Shown: positions 53,773 through 62,829 of the stretch, piece by piece | Layout of the letters: every line of letters starts with the position of its first letter | How positions within the stretch are numbered: the first letter of the stretch is position 1 | NCBI GenBank assembly: GCA_964517495.1 | Contig: CAZFER010000031.1 | Coordinates: 6,892-70,891, forward strand | Direction of reading: 5' to 3' | Length of the DNA stretch: 64,000 bases | Origin: CAZFER01 sp964517495 | GTDB taxonomy: Bacteria > Hinthialibacterota > Hinthialibacteria > Hinthialibacterales > Hinthialibacteraceae | Translations under genes and position numbers: made by a program | The notes under the pieces: model-generated | Seen by the model: only the letters and a program-made list of their open reading frames with translations | Database searches by the model: none | What the model was told of the DNA's origin: nothing

Positions 53773-53896
53773 ATAAGGTGTAAATCCATTCTTCATTTTT
53801 TGATGAAGATTTTAAGTTTCAATGGATATAAAGTTTATAGTGCAGGGAATTATGATGAGACTTTAAAGCAGTTTGATGACAATGATGGACAGATTA

Positions 53897-54334
53897 TTAG
53901 AAGATATTTTCGTTTGCTTTTTCTATCCATTGAATATATTTTCTGTGCTGGGTGTTTTGAAGGCGTTTGTAAAAAACTCTATCGGCTGTCCAAAGAGTTC
54001 CTTCTATGTAATAAGCAGTGGCTAGATAGATGCAATCATAAATCGAATGGTTTAAAGAATGTGATAATGAAAGGGATTTTTGAAATACGTTTATAATTGG
54101 TATAAAATCTGATATTCCAGTGGTGAATACTAACAGGCTTTTTTCAACCTCAGTTTGATCAATTTCATCATTTTTAACCTTTTTATGAAGTGCATTTATA
54201 CATTCAGGAAGAAGCAAATCAGGTGCAAGTAGAGTAATCTTCGTTCGATTTTTTAATAAAAGACGAGCATGCTCTGAGTACTTTTCTTCTACTGTCCATT
54301 TGACCGCAATAGAAGCATCAACAATGATACTCAT
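53897..54334 (-). CDS. PIN domain toxin (VapC-like)
   Basis: This 145-residue protein has the PIN nuclease pattern: IIVDASIAVKW (first acidic residue), LAPDLLLPECINAL (second, Glu), HSIYDCIYLATAYYIEGTLW (third, Asp) and TADRVF (fourth, Asp). It should be a metal-dependent RNase. The start codon overlaps the end of the upstream FitA-like gene by 4 bases (ATGA), typical of toxin-antitoxin pairs. VapC toxins commonly cut initiator tRNA or rRNA. The conserved acidic residues are all present, so it is likely active. Confidence 0.9.
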   Translation of the reverse strand: MSIIVDASIAVKWTVEEKYSEHARLLLKNRTKITLLAPDLLLPECINALHKKVKNDEIDQTEVEKSLLVFTTGISDFIPIINVFQKSLSLSHSLNHSIYDCIYLATAYYIEGTLWTADRVFYKRLQNTQHRKYIQWIEKANENIF

Positions 54335-54585
54335 CTACTATTTCTGCTTTCCCTTATAAGCGTGACACAATCTGTTTTTTGACGATGAGCATTTTTTTGG
54401 CGGATTGAATCCGCTAAGGCGAGTAATTCATCTTCTTTATCCACGTGATCTTTTTTATCTGAGTTTAAAGCATGATAGAGGATTGATTTGACTTCCTCTT
54501 CCACGGGAACGCCTTTTTGAACAGCGTTATTTTCTAATTGTTGCATAAATTTCTCATCTAAATTTTTAATAAGCAAATCACTCAT
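54331..54585 (-). CDS. FitA-like ribbon-helix-helix antitoxin
   Basis: This 84-residue protein begins MSDLLIKNLDEKFMQQLENN with an AVQKGVPVEEEVKSILYHAL stretch, the FitA/VapB ribbon-helix-helix pattern (L-[IV]-[RK]-[NG]-[LV] start and the 'a...g.s.eeevr.iL..al' helix). The C-terminal part is charged and probably wraps the toxin. It overlaps the PIN toxin gene by 4 bases and should bind the operon promoter. I start at ATG 54585; another ATG lies one codon upstream. Confidence 0.85.
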   Translation of the reverse strand: MSDLLIKNLDEKFMQQLENNAVQKGVPVEEEVKSILYHALNSDKKDHVDKEDELLALADSIRQKNAHRQKTDCVTLIRESRNSR

Positions 54586-54720
54586 CATTTAATTCTTTCT
54601 TCAAATGTAATTTCCTTCTTTAACCATCTTAAATTATAGCACAAGAAGTTAGAATGGGATAGAAAAAAGAAGAATCAATATTCGCACCAATCGAATATGA
54701 TAGATATTCATTATTTCATG

Positions 54721-54761
54721 AGAAACCGGGCGCGATGTTTGCGCCCGGTTTCTCTTTTTTT
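54721..54761. terminator. Perfect hairpin AGAAACCGGGCGC...GCGCCCGGTTTCT
   Basis: A perfect 13-base stem (54721-54733 with 54741-54753) encloses a 7-base loop and is followed by eight Ts on the plus strand. It lies just past the minus-strand large secreted protein gene, which suggests a bidirectional terminator. Confidence 0.85.
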
Positions 54762-54778
54762 GCTTAGCTCAGTTCAGT

Positions 54779-56569
54779 TTAATACAATGCCCAATCGCTT
54801 ACATCGACGCCTTCTTCGGTGCCGTCTGCGGTGGGTTCAATGCCGACCAGCCATTGGACCAGGCGCTGGAAGAGGATAGCGCCTTCTTTGGTGATGGCAA
54901 TATCGTCGATGCTATCATCATCATTAATGTTGAAGACGTGCACAGTTTCATGAAATCCCAAAAAGGCTCTTCGTGCTGGAGCCGGTTCAGCTCCGTCTGG
55001 AGGAGTGGGGCTTTGGTGGAAACCGGTTGTGCCTTCATCGGCTACCGCCAACATATAACCACCCGCTGCAGCATATTCGCCCAAGGGGAGCACACCTGAA
55101 GCCAGGTTATTGTATTGAATATGAGAAATGGAGGGATTGTCGTTTCGTGTGACGGGAATCGACTGGTCTTGCCCCCATAAGTTGGTGATGGGGTGATCTT
55201 CGAGGATGTATAAATCGTCATATCCTGTATAGGTGCTGCCGTTGTTACCAAACCACATAAATCCGGGTTTGGCGCTTCCACCACCCACTAATGCTTGTTC
55301 CATCATTAAATAGGGGATGGGTTTGTCGATATAGCGTCCATCTTCGCCCCCTCGTCCCACGCTGCCAGAATCGCAGTTTTCGTGGGCAATAACGATATCG
55401 TAATTGAGTGCTTTTACTGGATCATCATTGTTTTGATCCACCATAGCAACACTATATCCTAATCCGGGGATAAATACTTCATTTCCATCAGCATCCAGCA
55501 TCGTCAATCCTTTGCTTAAGAGATCATGATAGACAGCATTGCTCGGGGCTTCAGGATCACCGCTGGTCACCAAATAAACCGTCATCAGTAATTCGTTGCT
55601 AATGCCTAAATCTCCGAAGATTTCAAACGTATTTTCACCATCGCTGGTGGTGCCTTTCCAAATGCCATTGGCGGCGCCTGCGGGGGAGGTGACATCGTAG
55701 GTCATGGTTGGAGTCCCGGATGCCTGTGGGATGTCCCATACAATGTTACCCTCGCCATCGAGTTCCGCTTCACCCTGATTGGTTTCGATATTGGAAACCG
55801 TCCAGCCTTCGGGTGGTGTTTCGATAACGGTCATATCAGGGGTGCTACCTTCACGAACATCGACAGTCACTTCAATCCCTTCAACGGGCTCTTCTGGTAG
55901 GAACGTGGGGGAGGGCAGTTCCCGCTTGGTAAAGAAATCGTATAATTGGAGGTCCAAATTCCATACAATACCATCCGATACCTGGTCTGACGAACCCGAT
56001 GCTGTGGCAATCCCCACATAAATGGTATCCGGCATATCAATTTGGGTGGAATGCATCAAGGTTTTTTCACCGGTGTTTTGGTTGAAATAATAGCCATAAA
56101 AAGCATCACCCAGCCGGACTAGTTCCAATTGCCCATCAAAGGTATTGTGGGCTGTAAATGTTACCGAGGGGCCACCGGTGACCAGGCGATATTGCGATTG
56201 TGCCTGGCCGTTGTTGTTTAGCATCGCAAAGTAATTTTTGGCATTCGCATCCAATGAACTTCGGGCCATCAGCCCTCCTTTTCCTCCACCGATCACAAGG
56301 ACGTTGCCGGTAATGGAAAAGGAGCCGGTAATTTTCTTATACATAAATCGAAACGCATCTTCGTCCCCCGAAATATTACCGGCCGAGGTTACAACATACT
56401 CATCAACCCCGGAATCGTGGAATGCATCATTTTCCGCTTGTACATCCCCGATATCCTGATGATCGGTGAATTCACCCAAGTCTTGCGTCCAAACCGTAGG
56501 GGCTGCCAGGCAAAGGGCCAGCACCATAAGCAGATGAGTCGCGCCATTCAAAATTCGTTTGTGTTGCAT
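54779..56569 (-). CDS. Large secreted protein with ThuA-like domain and VSDWALY tail
   Basis: This 596-residue protein has a signal peptide (GATHLLMVLALCLAAPTVW). A lectin/laminin-like N-terminal domain follows (about residues 30-205: FTDHQDIGDVQAENDAFHD, FRFMYKKITGSFSITGNVLV, GLMARSSLDANAKNYFAML). A beta-sandwich-like middle comes next (TVDVREGSTPDMTVIETPPE, about 225-330). The C-terminal part is a flavodoxin-like, ThuA-type domain (MTVYLVTSGDPEAPSNAVYH, LNYDIVIAHENCDSG, about 340-570). The chain ends with VSDWALY. The ThuA-like part and tail resemble the protein at 43707-44498. The ATG at 56569 follows AGGAGGAT; the frame is open to 56653. Function unknown. Confidence 0.75.
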   Translation of the reverse strand: MQHKRILNGATHLLMVLALCLAAPTVWTQDLGEFTDHQDIGDVQAENDAFHDSGVDEYVVTSAGNISGDEDAFRFMYKKITGSFSITGNVLVIGGGKGGLMARSSLDANAKNYFAMLNNNGQAQSQYRLVTGGPSVTFTAHNTFDGQLELVRLGDAFYGYYFNQNTGEKTLMHSTQIDMPDTIYVGIATASGSSDQVSDGIVWNLDLQLYDFFTKRELPSPTFLPEEPVEGIEVTVDVREGSTPDMTVIETPPEGWTVSNIETNQGEAELDGEGNIVWDIPQASGTPTMTYDVTSPAGAANGIWKGTTSDGENTFEIFGDLGISNELLMTVYLVTSGDPEAPSNAVYHDLLSKGLTMLDADGNEVFIPGLGYSVAMVDQNNDDPVKALNYDIVIAHENCDSGSVGRGGEDGRYIDKPIPYLMMEQALVGGGSAKPGFMWFGNNGSTYTGYDDLYILEDHPITNLWGQDQSIPVTRNDNPSISHIQYNNLASGVLPLGEYAAAGGYMLAVADEGTTGFHQSPTPPDGAEPAPARRAFLGFHETVHVFNINDDDSIDDIAITKEGAILFQRLVQWLVGIEPTADGTEEGVDVSDWALY

Positions 56570-56919
56570 AAAAAATCCTCCTGCAGTGTAGTTTCTGATC
56601 CTGGATGTTACTTTAAAAGGATCATTTATGATTATATAATATTTTTTTAACATAATTTTTATTATAAGTGAATAGTGAGAGAATGATGTATTTCGCTTAG
56701 GATTAAATTTATTTTTATGAAGAGATATGTAAAAGGGGACTTTGATCTATTTTGACTCAGGTATTGGAGCTGGTATACAAATGGAATAGAATGAATCGAT
56801 TTTATATATATTAAAGAAATGGGGTAGTGGATTTTAACGATTGCATGGTAACCGATTAAATGAATCCTGTATGTAATGAAGATTTGTGTATATATGTTAT
56901 ATTGGCGAATGAATTTCTT
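56570..56919. other. AT-rich intergenic stretch, nothing recognised
   Basis: This 350-base stretch upstream of the large secreted protein is AT-rich. I see no gene, no clear promoter and no repeat in it beyond the ribosome-binding site at its start. Confidence 0.6.
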
Positions 56920-57129
56920 TTAATTAATTTCTTCCCCATTGTCGTCGTTTTCGTCGTCATCCAGATCTTTGGTGTCGATATCCAAGGGTGCGTGCATATG
57001 CTCCTGCGGGATGGTGAGGACGCGATAAAAACAGAAGCAAACCAGAGTAATAACCACGCCATTTGAAAACAGAAAGATTATCCAACCTAATAGAGTCATG
57101 CCAAGATTTTCCGGTTGCAAGTTATCCAT
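56920..57129 (-). CDS. Small membrane subunit of NSS transporter (MetS-like)
   Basis: This 69-residue protein has one membrane helix (MTLLGWIIFLFSNGVVITLVCFCFYRVL, about residues 11-38) and an acidic soluble tail (DLDDDENDDNGEEIN). Its position 103 bases downstream of a sodium:neurotransmitter-symporter family gene, on the same strand, matches the small subunits (MetS type) known beside NSS amino-acid transporters. It would help transport or assembly. The AGGAGTATAAAA site precedes the ATG. A hairpin lies between the two genes. The assignment is from context and topology. Confidence 0.7.
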   Translation of the reverse strand: MDNLQPENLGMTLLGWIIFLFSNGVVITLVCFCFYRVLTIPQEHMHAPLDIDTKDLDDDENDDNGEEIN

Positions 57130-57168
57130 TTTTATATACTCCTAAACAAAGTTCTTTCAAGTTTGTGG

Positions 57169-57197
57169 GGGAGGACATCTGTTTCAGGTGTCCTCCC
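57169..57197. other. Hairpin between NSS transporter and its small subunit
   Basis: GGGAGGACATCTG (57169-57181) pairs with CAGGTGTCCTCCC (57185-57197) around a TTT loop, giving a 13-base stem with one G-U pair. A T-run follows on the plus strand only, while the genes run on the minus strand. It may be an attenuator or processing site that sets subunit ratio. Confidence 0.65.
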
Positions 57198-57231
57198 TTT
57201 TTTTATTTTAACATTATGATTCAAAACGAAA

Positions 57232-59025
57232 TCATAAACCTTCATCGTCATCATCGGGAGTGATCATTTTCTGATAGGCTTTGTAATGCCTCTTCATCCG
57301 CGGCCATGCCAATGATTGCAATAGGACCAGGAAGATAAAGAACGTCACCAAACAAGCGATGGTGATATAGCGTAAAGGTGCATTGTCAACATATTCTTGT
57401 GCCGCCGCATATTGATTTTGAAGCGAAACCAGGGTTTCGGGTGGCATTTCTTTTTGCATGACGTTATTCAACTCGGTTTTCAGTTCTTCGAAATTATTGA
57501 TGGATTCCATATCCATGCTAATTTCAACAGGCAGGACTTCTGCGATATTTTCCTTGGCTTGGCGAAGGGGTTTGCCCGGAGCGTCGATGAGCCACCACCC
57601 GATAATGGCGAACAGGAAGAGGGGGGTGATGTATGTTATGACAAAGCCAAAGACTTTGGGGATGGGCATATCGGCGCCGTAGGAGGCCTCTTTTATTCCA
57701 TTAGCGACTTTGATCATAAAGATAAAGACGAATACTTCGAAGAGTGCAAGCAGGGGGATACCGATGTTGGATGTATAGTTATCCACGGTATCCATGGCGG
57801 TTAATCCCTCGGAGAGAATGATGGCATTGGCCCCTAAAAATGTTAAAAGGCCAAGCAAAGTTACCGATACACGCCGATTTAATCCAAATCCCTCTTCGAA
57901 AAAGGCGATAGCGGGTTGCAGCATAGATAGGGATGAGGTTATTCCCGCGAGAAAAAGCAGGAAATAGAAGCATGTGCTAAAGAGCATTCCCCCTGGCATT
58001 TGATCGAAAATATGGGGCATAACCACGAAACCCAGACCAAAGGTTCCTTGTTCCGCCACGAGAGCCATTTGAGCGGTGCCCAGGAAAATCAAGGCGGCGG
58101 GGATGATCATCAGACCACCAAGGCACACTTCGCAGAATTCATTGGTGGCGCTGGCGGTTAAGCCGGATAGGACGACATCATCATCTTTTTTAAGATAACT
58201 GGCATAGGTCACGATTATTCCAAATCCCACTGAGAGGGAAAAGAATATCTGCCCGCAGGCCGCAATCCAGACCACAGGATCGCTCAGTTGCTCCCATCTA
58301 GGGTTCCACATATAACCCAGCCCATTGATGACATTCTGTTCGGGATGATCCGGATTAGGAGCGCCCAGGGTTATCACTCGGACTACGACGATAACGGCCA
58401 TGATAACGAGCAAGGGCATGGCGACTCGGCAAAATCGTTCGATTCCTTTTGATAAGCCTTTGTATATTAGAAAAAAATTACAAAAAAAGGTGAACAGGAA
58501 AAAGCCATAACTCACGGTTATGCCAGAAAAGAAATTAGACGAATCATCGGCTGTACTATGCGTATATTCAGAAAAGAAGGTGCCATAAGCATTTTCGACC
58601 GTGCTGCCTTCCAGATTGAGTGCCCCGGTGGCGGAGAACCAGGCATAGGCAAGGCACCAGGATTCGACATAGACATAGTACATATAAATGGTGACGGGTA
58701 CAAACAAGCCCAATGCACCGAAATAGCGCCAATTACTCCCTTTACAGAGCACACCGAATAATCCGGGGGATGAAGATAAACCGGAGAGCCTTCCCGCTCG
58801 CCGTCCCATTATCCATTCCGCCCAACAGATGGGGATTCCCAGTAATAGGAATGATAGAAAATAGGGGATCATAAACGCCCCGCCGCCGTTTTGGACTGCG
58901 ACTCCGGGGAAGCGAAGGAAATTGCCCAAACCGACCGCACTCCCCGCGACGGCTAATATAACACCTATTTTTGTTCCCCAACTCTCCCTTGCTGGCAGTT
59001 TGTTAAACTCTTTAGGATCTGGCAT
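57232..59025 (-). CDS. Sodium-dependent transporter of the NSS (SNF) family
   Basis: This 597-residue protein has 12 membrane helices and NSS signatures: WGTKIGVILAVAGSAVGLGNFLRFP (first helix, about 15-40), NGGGAFMIPYFLSFLLLGIP, and ACGQIFFSLSVGFGIIVTYASYL. It should import an amino acid with sodium. The C-terminal 100 residues carry an extra soluble segment (ISMDMESINNFEELKTELNN) plus a last helix. It is followed on the same strand by a MetS-like small subunit. GGAGGATGAT precedes the ATG. It is divergent from the M14 peptidase genes, which fits a peptide and amino-acid use theme, though that link is inferred. Confidence 0.93.
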   Translation of the reverse strand: MPDPKEFNKLPARESWGTKIGVILAVAGSAVGLGNFLRFPGVAVQNGGGAFMIPYFLSFLLLGIPICWAEWIMGRRAGRLSGLSSSPGLFGVLCKGSNWRYFGALGLFVPVTIYMYYVYVESWCLAYAWFSATGALNLEGSTVENAYGTFFSEYTHSTADDSSNFFSGITVSYGFFLFTFFCNFFLIYKGLSKGIERFCRVAMPLLVIMAVIVVVRVITLGAPNPDHPEQNVINGLGYMWNPRWEQLSDPVVWIAACGQIFFSLSVGFGIIVTYASYLKKDDDVVLSGLTASATNEFCEVCLGGLMIIPAALIFLGTAQMALVAEQGTFGLGFVVMPHIFDQMPGGMLFSTCFYFLLFLAGITSSLSMLQPAIAFFEEGFGLNRRVSVTLLGLLTFLGANAIILSEGLTAMDTVDNYTSNIGIPLLALFEVFVFIFMIKVANGIKEASYGADMPIPKVFGFVITYITPLFLFAIIGWWLIDAPGKPLRQAKENIAEVLPVEISMDMESINNFEELKTELNNVMQKEMPPETLVSLQNQYAAAQEYVDNAPLRYITIACLVTFFIFLVLLQSLAWPRMKRHYKAYQKMITPDDDDEGL

Positions 59026-59213
59026 TTATCATCCTCCCTCCCAAGGGTTTTGTGTATGCGTTACAATCAAAAAATTTATGTGTTATAAAACACTTATCAT
59101 TAAGGATATGCAAGTATTGGTCAAGTTGTGGTGCTGTTCTTAATTCATAAAGTCATTTGAATTTGAATTCTAAATATAGGCATGATAGTTCAATAATATA
59201 AAGGATAAAACAT

Positions 59214-61019
59214 ATGAACATGAGTATTTTTTACATGTGGAAACAGGCAATCAAGCGGACTGGAATTTGTCTGATAATGTGTTTGGGTCTTTCGTGGTTG
59301 GTTAATGCAGGCATGCCCACCTCATACCCTGAACTCCATGACGATGAAGCATTAGAGAAAGAACTGAAATCGCTGGCGAGGGCTCATTCTGATTTTGTCG
59401 AGTTGATATCCATCGCTACCTCTCATGAAAAGCGGGATATATGGCTGGTTGAAGTGGGATATGGAAATCAGGAAGAGCGGAGCGAACGCCCTGCACTATT
59501 ATTAGTGGCTGGCCTTGAAGGTGACCATCTGGTGGGGACGGAAGTGGCATTGGACTGTTTGAAGCGCTTGTGTCAATCGATTGAAGAGGATGCTGAAATG
59601 AGGGAGCGTTTTGAAAAGACAACCCTTTATATTATTCCGCGTATGAATCCTGATGGTGCACAACGGTTCTTTATGAAACCTATAAATGAAATGCGGGGGA
59701 ATACGACTCCTTTTGATAGTGATCATGATGGGTATGTGGATGAAGACGGCCCGGACGATTTGAACGATGATGATTTAATCAGCTGGGTGCGGGTTGAAGA
59801 TGTTGAAGGGGAATGGATTCTACATCCCGATGATAAGCGCATCTTGATCAAGCCGGATTCGCTTAAAGGAGAACATGGGCAGTGGTTCTATTTTAAAGAA
59901 GGGAAGGATAACGATGGAGATGAAGCGATTAATGAGGATGCATTGGGCGAAGTGAATTTTAATCGTAATTATCCCTTTGATTATCCATGGTTTTCAGATG
60001 ATACCGGGATTCATCAGGTGAGTGAGAATGAAACGCGTGCATTGGCGGATTTCGTGGTGGATCATCCTAACATTGGAGTCGTTTTGACCTTTGCCAGTAA
60101 CGATAACCTTTTAAAAACACCCCCGTCTGATGGTCGCTCAAGCGGACGGGATCCACAAGTCAAAATTCTCAATGAGGATGTGAAATATTACAAAAAATTG
60201 GGGGAATGGTACCGCGAAACCTTGGGAATAGAAAAAGAAATTGGAACAGAAAGTGAAGAGGGGGCTTTCAGCGATTGGATGTACTTCCATCGGGGCCGAT
60301 TATCGTTATGCGCCAAGATATGGGGAGCAGATATTGCATTGGCTCTTCAATCCAAGGATGGTGATAAAGAAGAGAAAAAAGAGGATGAATCTGGCAATAA
60401 ATCGGATGATGAGAAAACAACGGGAAAAAAAGAGGACAAATCACCAGCTAAAAAAAAGGAAAAAGATGATCGCGCGAAAGATGAAATAAAGTTTTTAGCG
60501 TGGCTGGAAGAGAATGCGCCTGATTTGTTCATCCCCTGGCAGCCCATTGAGCATCCGGATTATCCAGATCAAAAAACAGAAATTGGGGGATATGTACCGT
60601 ATGCCAAAACCTTGCCTCCAAAAGCCTTTTTGGAAGATATGCAGGAAAAACATTTTGATTTTTTAAAATGTTTGATTGATAAATTTCCTCGCGTTGAAAT
60701 CCATAATGTCGAAGTCAAACCGTTGAGCCAAAATGTATTCGATGTGGAGGTTCAGATCGTGAATAATGGTTTTTTGCCCACGGTTTTGGCGCATGGATCA
60801 CGCACCAATGAAGTTCATCCCACCCGTTTGGAACTGGACATTGACGATGATAGTATTCTGGCTGGGGCTCGGCGGATTGAAAGGATTGGAACGCTGGATG
60901 GCAGTGGTGGTTTATCGTCTGTGCGATATGTCATTAAAGCCACCCCAGGAACGGAATTATCAATAACGCTGATTTCAGCCTTGGCAGGCCGGGATCATCA
61001 AACTGTTGAATTGCGATAA
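59214..61019 (+). CDS. M14 carboxypeptidase-like protein, catalytic residues lost
   Basis: This 601-residue protein has a signal peptide (about residues 12-30) and the M14 fold, with an Asp-rich insertion (DSDHDGYVDEDGPDDLNDDD and KDNDGDEAINEDAL) like its downstream paralogue. The catalytic residues are changed. The HxxE zinc motif reads VGTE (V107 in place of His, E110 kept). The second zinc His is A294 (LTFASN, where the paralogue has SYHN). The catalytic Glu is K368 (CAKIW versus TNELW). The NRN motif (FNRNYP) remains. A Lys/Glu-rich stretch (about 384-425) was added. It is followed 12 bases later by the intact paralogue. It is probably a pseudoenzyme with a binding or partner role. Confidence 0.85.
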   Translation: MNMSIFYMWKQAIKRTGICLIMCLGLSWLVNAGMPTSYPELHDDEALEKELKSLARAHSDFVELISIATSHEKRDIWLVEVGYGNQEERSERPALLLVAGLEGDHLVGTEVALDCLKRLCQSIEEDAEMRERFEKTTLYIIPRMNPDGAQRFFMKPINEMRGNTTPFDSDHDGYVDEDGPDDLNDDDLISWVRVEDVEGEWILHPDDKRILIKPDSLKGEHGQWFYFKEGKDNDGDEAINEDALGEVNFNRNYPFDYPWFSDDTGIHQVSENETRALADFVVDHPNIGVVLTFASNDNLLKTPPSDGRSSGRDPQVKILNEDVKYYKKLGEWYRETLGIEKEIGTESEEGAFSDWMYFHRGRLSLCAKIWGADIALALQSKDGDKEEKKEDESGNKSDDEKTTGKKEDKSPAKKKEKDDRAKDEIKFLAWLEENAPDLFIPWQPIEHPDYPDQKTEIGGYVPYAKTLPPKAFLEDMQEKHFDFLKCLIDKFPRVEIHNVEVKPLSQNVFDVEVQIVNNGFLPTVLAHGSRTNEVHPTRLELDIDDDSILAGARRIERIGTLDGSGGLSSVRYVIKATPGTELSITLISALAGRDHQTVELR

Positions 61020-61031
61020 GGAGATAAGTTG

Positions 61032-62798
61032 ATGTATATAATCAAAGCCACTATTGTTTCTATTGTCATTGTGTTGATACTGGCCAGCCGTGATGTTCCA
61101 GCCCAACATTCGGATAACATGTTTCCCGCCTTGGGATTGCCTGAAGTGAGAAAAGTGGATGTGTCGTGGGATCGTTTTTACGATAGCAAGGGATTGGCTG
61201 AGATATTGAGAAAGTTAAGCCGCGCGTATCCCCAATTAACCAAGCTTTATAGCATCGGTGAATCGTATGAAGGGCGTCCTATATGGTGTCTTGAAGTCAC
61301 CAATCGGCAGAAAGGGGATCCATCAAGAAAAGCGGGGATGTATATTGATGGAAATATCCATGGAAATGAAGTGCAGGCAGGCGAAGTGGTCGCCTATACA
61401 GCGTGGTATTTATGCGAGAATTACAACCGTGTGGAAAAAGTGACCGAGTTAGTTGATGAACGAGTCTTTTATCTGATACCCTCGATCAATCCCGACGGGC
61501 GTGATCATTGGATTCATCAAGCCAATACTCCCCACTCTTCGCGTAGTGGAACAAAACCGCTGGATAATGATCGCGATGGCCAATTTGATGAAGATGATTA
61601 TGATGATTTGAATGAGGATGGATCGATAACCCAAATGCGTATTCGTGATCCCCATGGGCGATGGAAACCTCACCCAAATTACCCCAACTTTTTGATGGTT
61701 CGAGTGGAGCCTGAAGAACAGGGTGAATACAGCCTCCTGGGTAATGAAGGCATCGATAATGATGGCGATGGCCGTATTAATGAAGATGGCAAGGGTGGTT
61801 ATGATTCCAATCGTAATTGGGCCTATGATTGGCAACCGAACTATGTTCAATATGGTTCGCATGAGTATCCATTTTCATTGCCCAACACGCGGGCGGTTTC
61901 GCAGTTTGTTATCGATCATCCCAATATTGCGGGTGGCCAATCCTACCACAATGCGGGTGGGATGATCCTTCGTGGTCCAGGCCGAAGGGGTGGAGCCATG
62001 ACATCCCAGGATGACCGGGTGATGGCCGAAATCGCCAATCGGGGTGAGCGGATGCTGCCCTTTTACCGTTCCCTGGTGTGTTGGAGTGGATTGTATTCCG
62101 TTTGGGGTGGAGAATTCGATTGGTTTTATGGCGCAAGGGGCATTTATACGTATACCAACGAGTTATGGAATAGTCAAAACATGTTTCGCAATGCAACCCA
62201 TCCTGATTCTGACCAACCTCAGCGTGGTGTGAATGATGCCGATTTTCTGCGCTACTTGTTGTTGGAAGAGGGAATGGTCGAATGGCAGCCTTTTAACCAC
62301 CCAACCTATGGAGAGATAGAAATCGGTGGTCATGTCAAGAACTTTGGCCGTGTTCCTCCATCATTCCTGCTTCAGGAGGAATGTCACCGTAATATGGCAT
62401 ATACATTATATCATGCCGATATGATGCCCATGCTTGAATTTGGTGATATCACCGTTGATAACCTTGGGGGTGATTTAAATCGGATTTGGGTTGAAATTAA
62501 AAATACGAGATTGACTCCCACACGCTCACGGCAGGATGTGAACCATTCCATCTCCAGGCCGGATGTGGTTTCGTTGGAAGGGGATGGGATCGAGGTAATC
62601 TCAAGTGGCCGTGTGACTGACCGGTACTTTAAGCGAGTTGATCCGGTTAAGGTGCGTCCCCATCGTGTTGAGATTCCCACTATTTGGGGGATGGATGCAG
62701 AGCGGATTCAGTTTATCGTAAAAGGGCAAGGAGAAGCGAAACTTGCCGTTAATTCCGTAAAAGGTGGTCTGTTGAACAAAATTGTACGATTGGATTAG
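61032..62798 (+). CDS. M14 family zinc carboxypeptidase, secreted, intact catalytic site
   Basis: This 588-residue protein has a signal peptide (about residues 4-25). Its M14 domain has zinc ligands H110 and E113 in IHGNEV, and H306 in SYHNAGG, with catalytic E377 in YTNELW. NPDGRDHW and SNRNWAYDW are also present. Two Asp-rich calcium-binding-like loops are inserted (DNDRDGQFDEDDYDDLNEDG and IDNDGDGRINEDG). The enzyme should trim peptides from the C-terminus outside the cytoplasm. The ATG at 61032 follows AAGGAG; a TTG one codon earlier is possible. It is 12 bases downstream of the degenerate paralogue, so the two are co-expressed. A BON-DUF1207 gene follows. Confidence 0.93.
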   Translation: MYIIKATIVSIVIVLILASRDVPAQHSDNMFPALGLPEVRKVDVSWDRFYDSKGLAEILRKLSRAYPQLTKLYSIGESYEGRPIWCLEVTNRQKGDPSRKAGMYIDGNIHGNEVQAGEVVAYTAWYLCENYNRVEKVTELVDERVFYLIPSINPDGRDHWIHQANTPHSSRSGTKPLDNDRDGQFDEDDYDDLNEDGSITQMRIRDPHGRWKPHPNYPNFLMVRVEPEEQGEYSLLGNEGIDNDGDGRINEDGKGGYDSNRNWAYDWQPNYVQYGSHEYPFSLPNTRAVSQFVIDHPNIAGGQSYHNAGGMILRGPGRRGGAMTSQDDRVMAEIANRGERMLPFYRSLVCWSGLYSVWGGEFDWFYGARGIYTYTNELWNSQNMFRNATHPDSDQPQRGVNDADFLRYLLLEEGMVEWQPFNHPTYGEIEIGGHVKNFGRVPPSFLLQEECHRNMAYTLYHADMMPMLEFGDITVDNLGGDLNRIWVEIKNTRLTPTRSRQDVNHSISRPDVVSLEGDGIEVISSGRVTDRYFKRVDPVKVRPHRVEIPTIWGMDAERIQFIVKGQGEAKLAVNSVKGGLLNKIVRLD

Positions 62799-62829
62799 GC
62801 ATATCGTATAAAAACGGAGGGGTATTACG

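Noticed and set aside
53800..54096. 98-residue plus-strand frame after lexA
   Set aside because: It overlaps the PIN toxin gene, which has all conserved acidic residues and its antitoxin neighbour on the minus strand.
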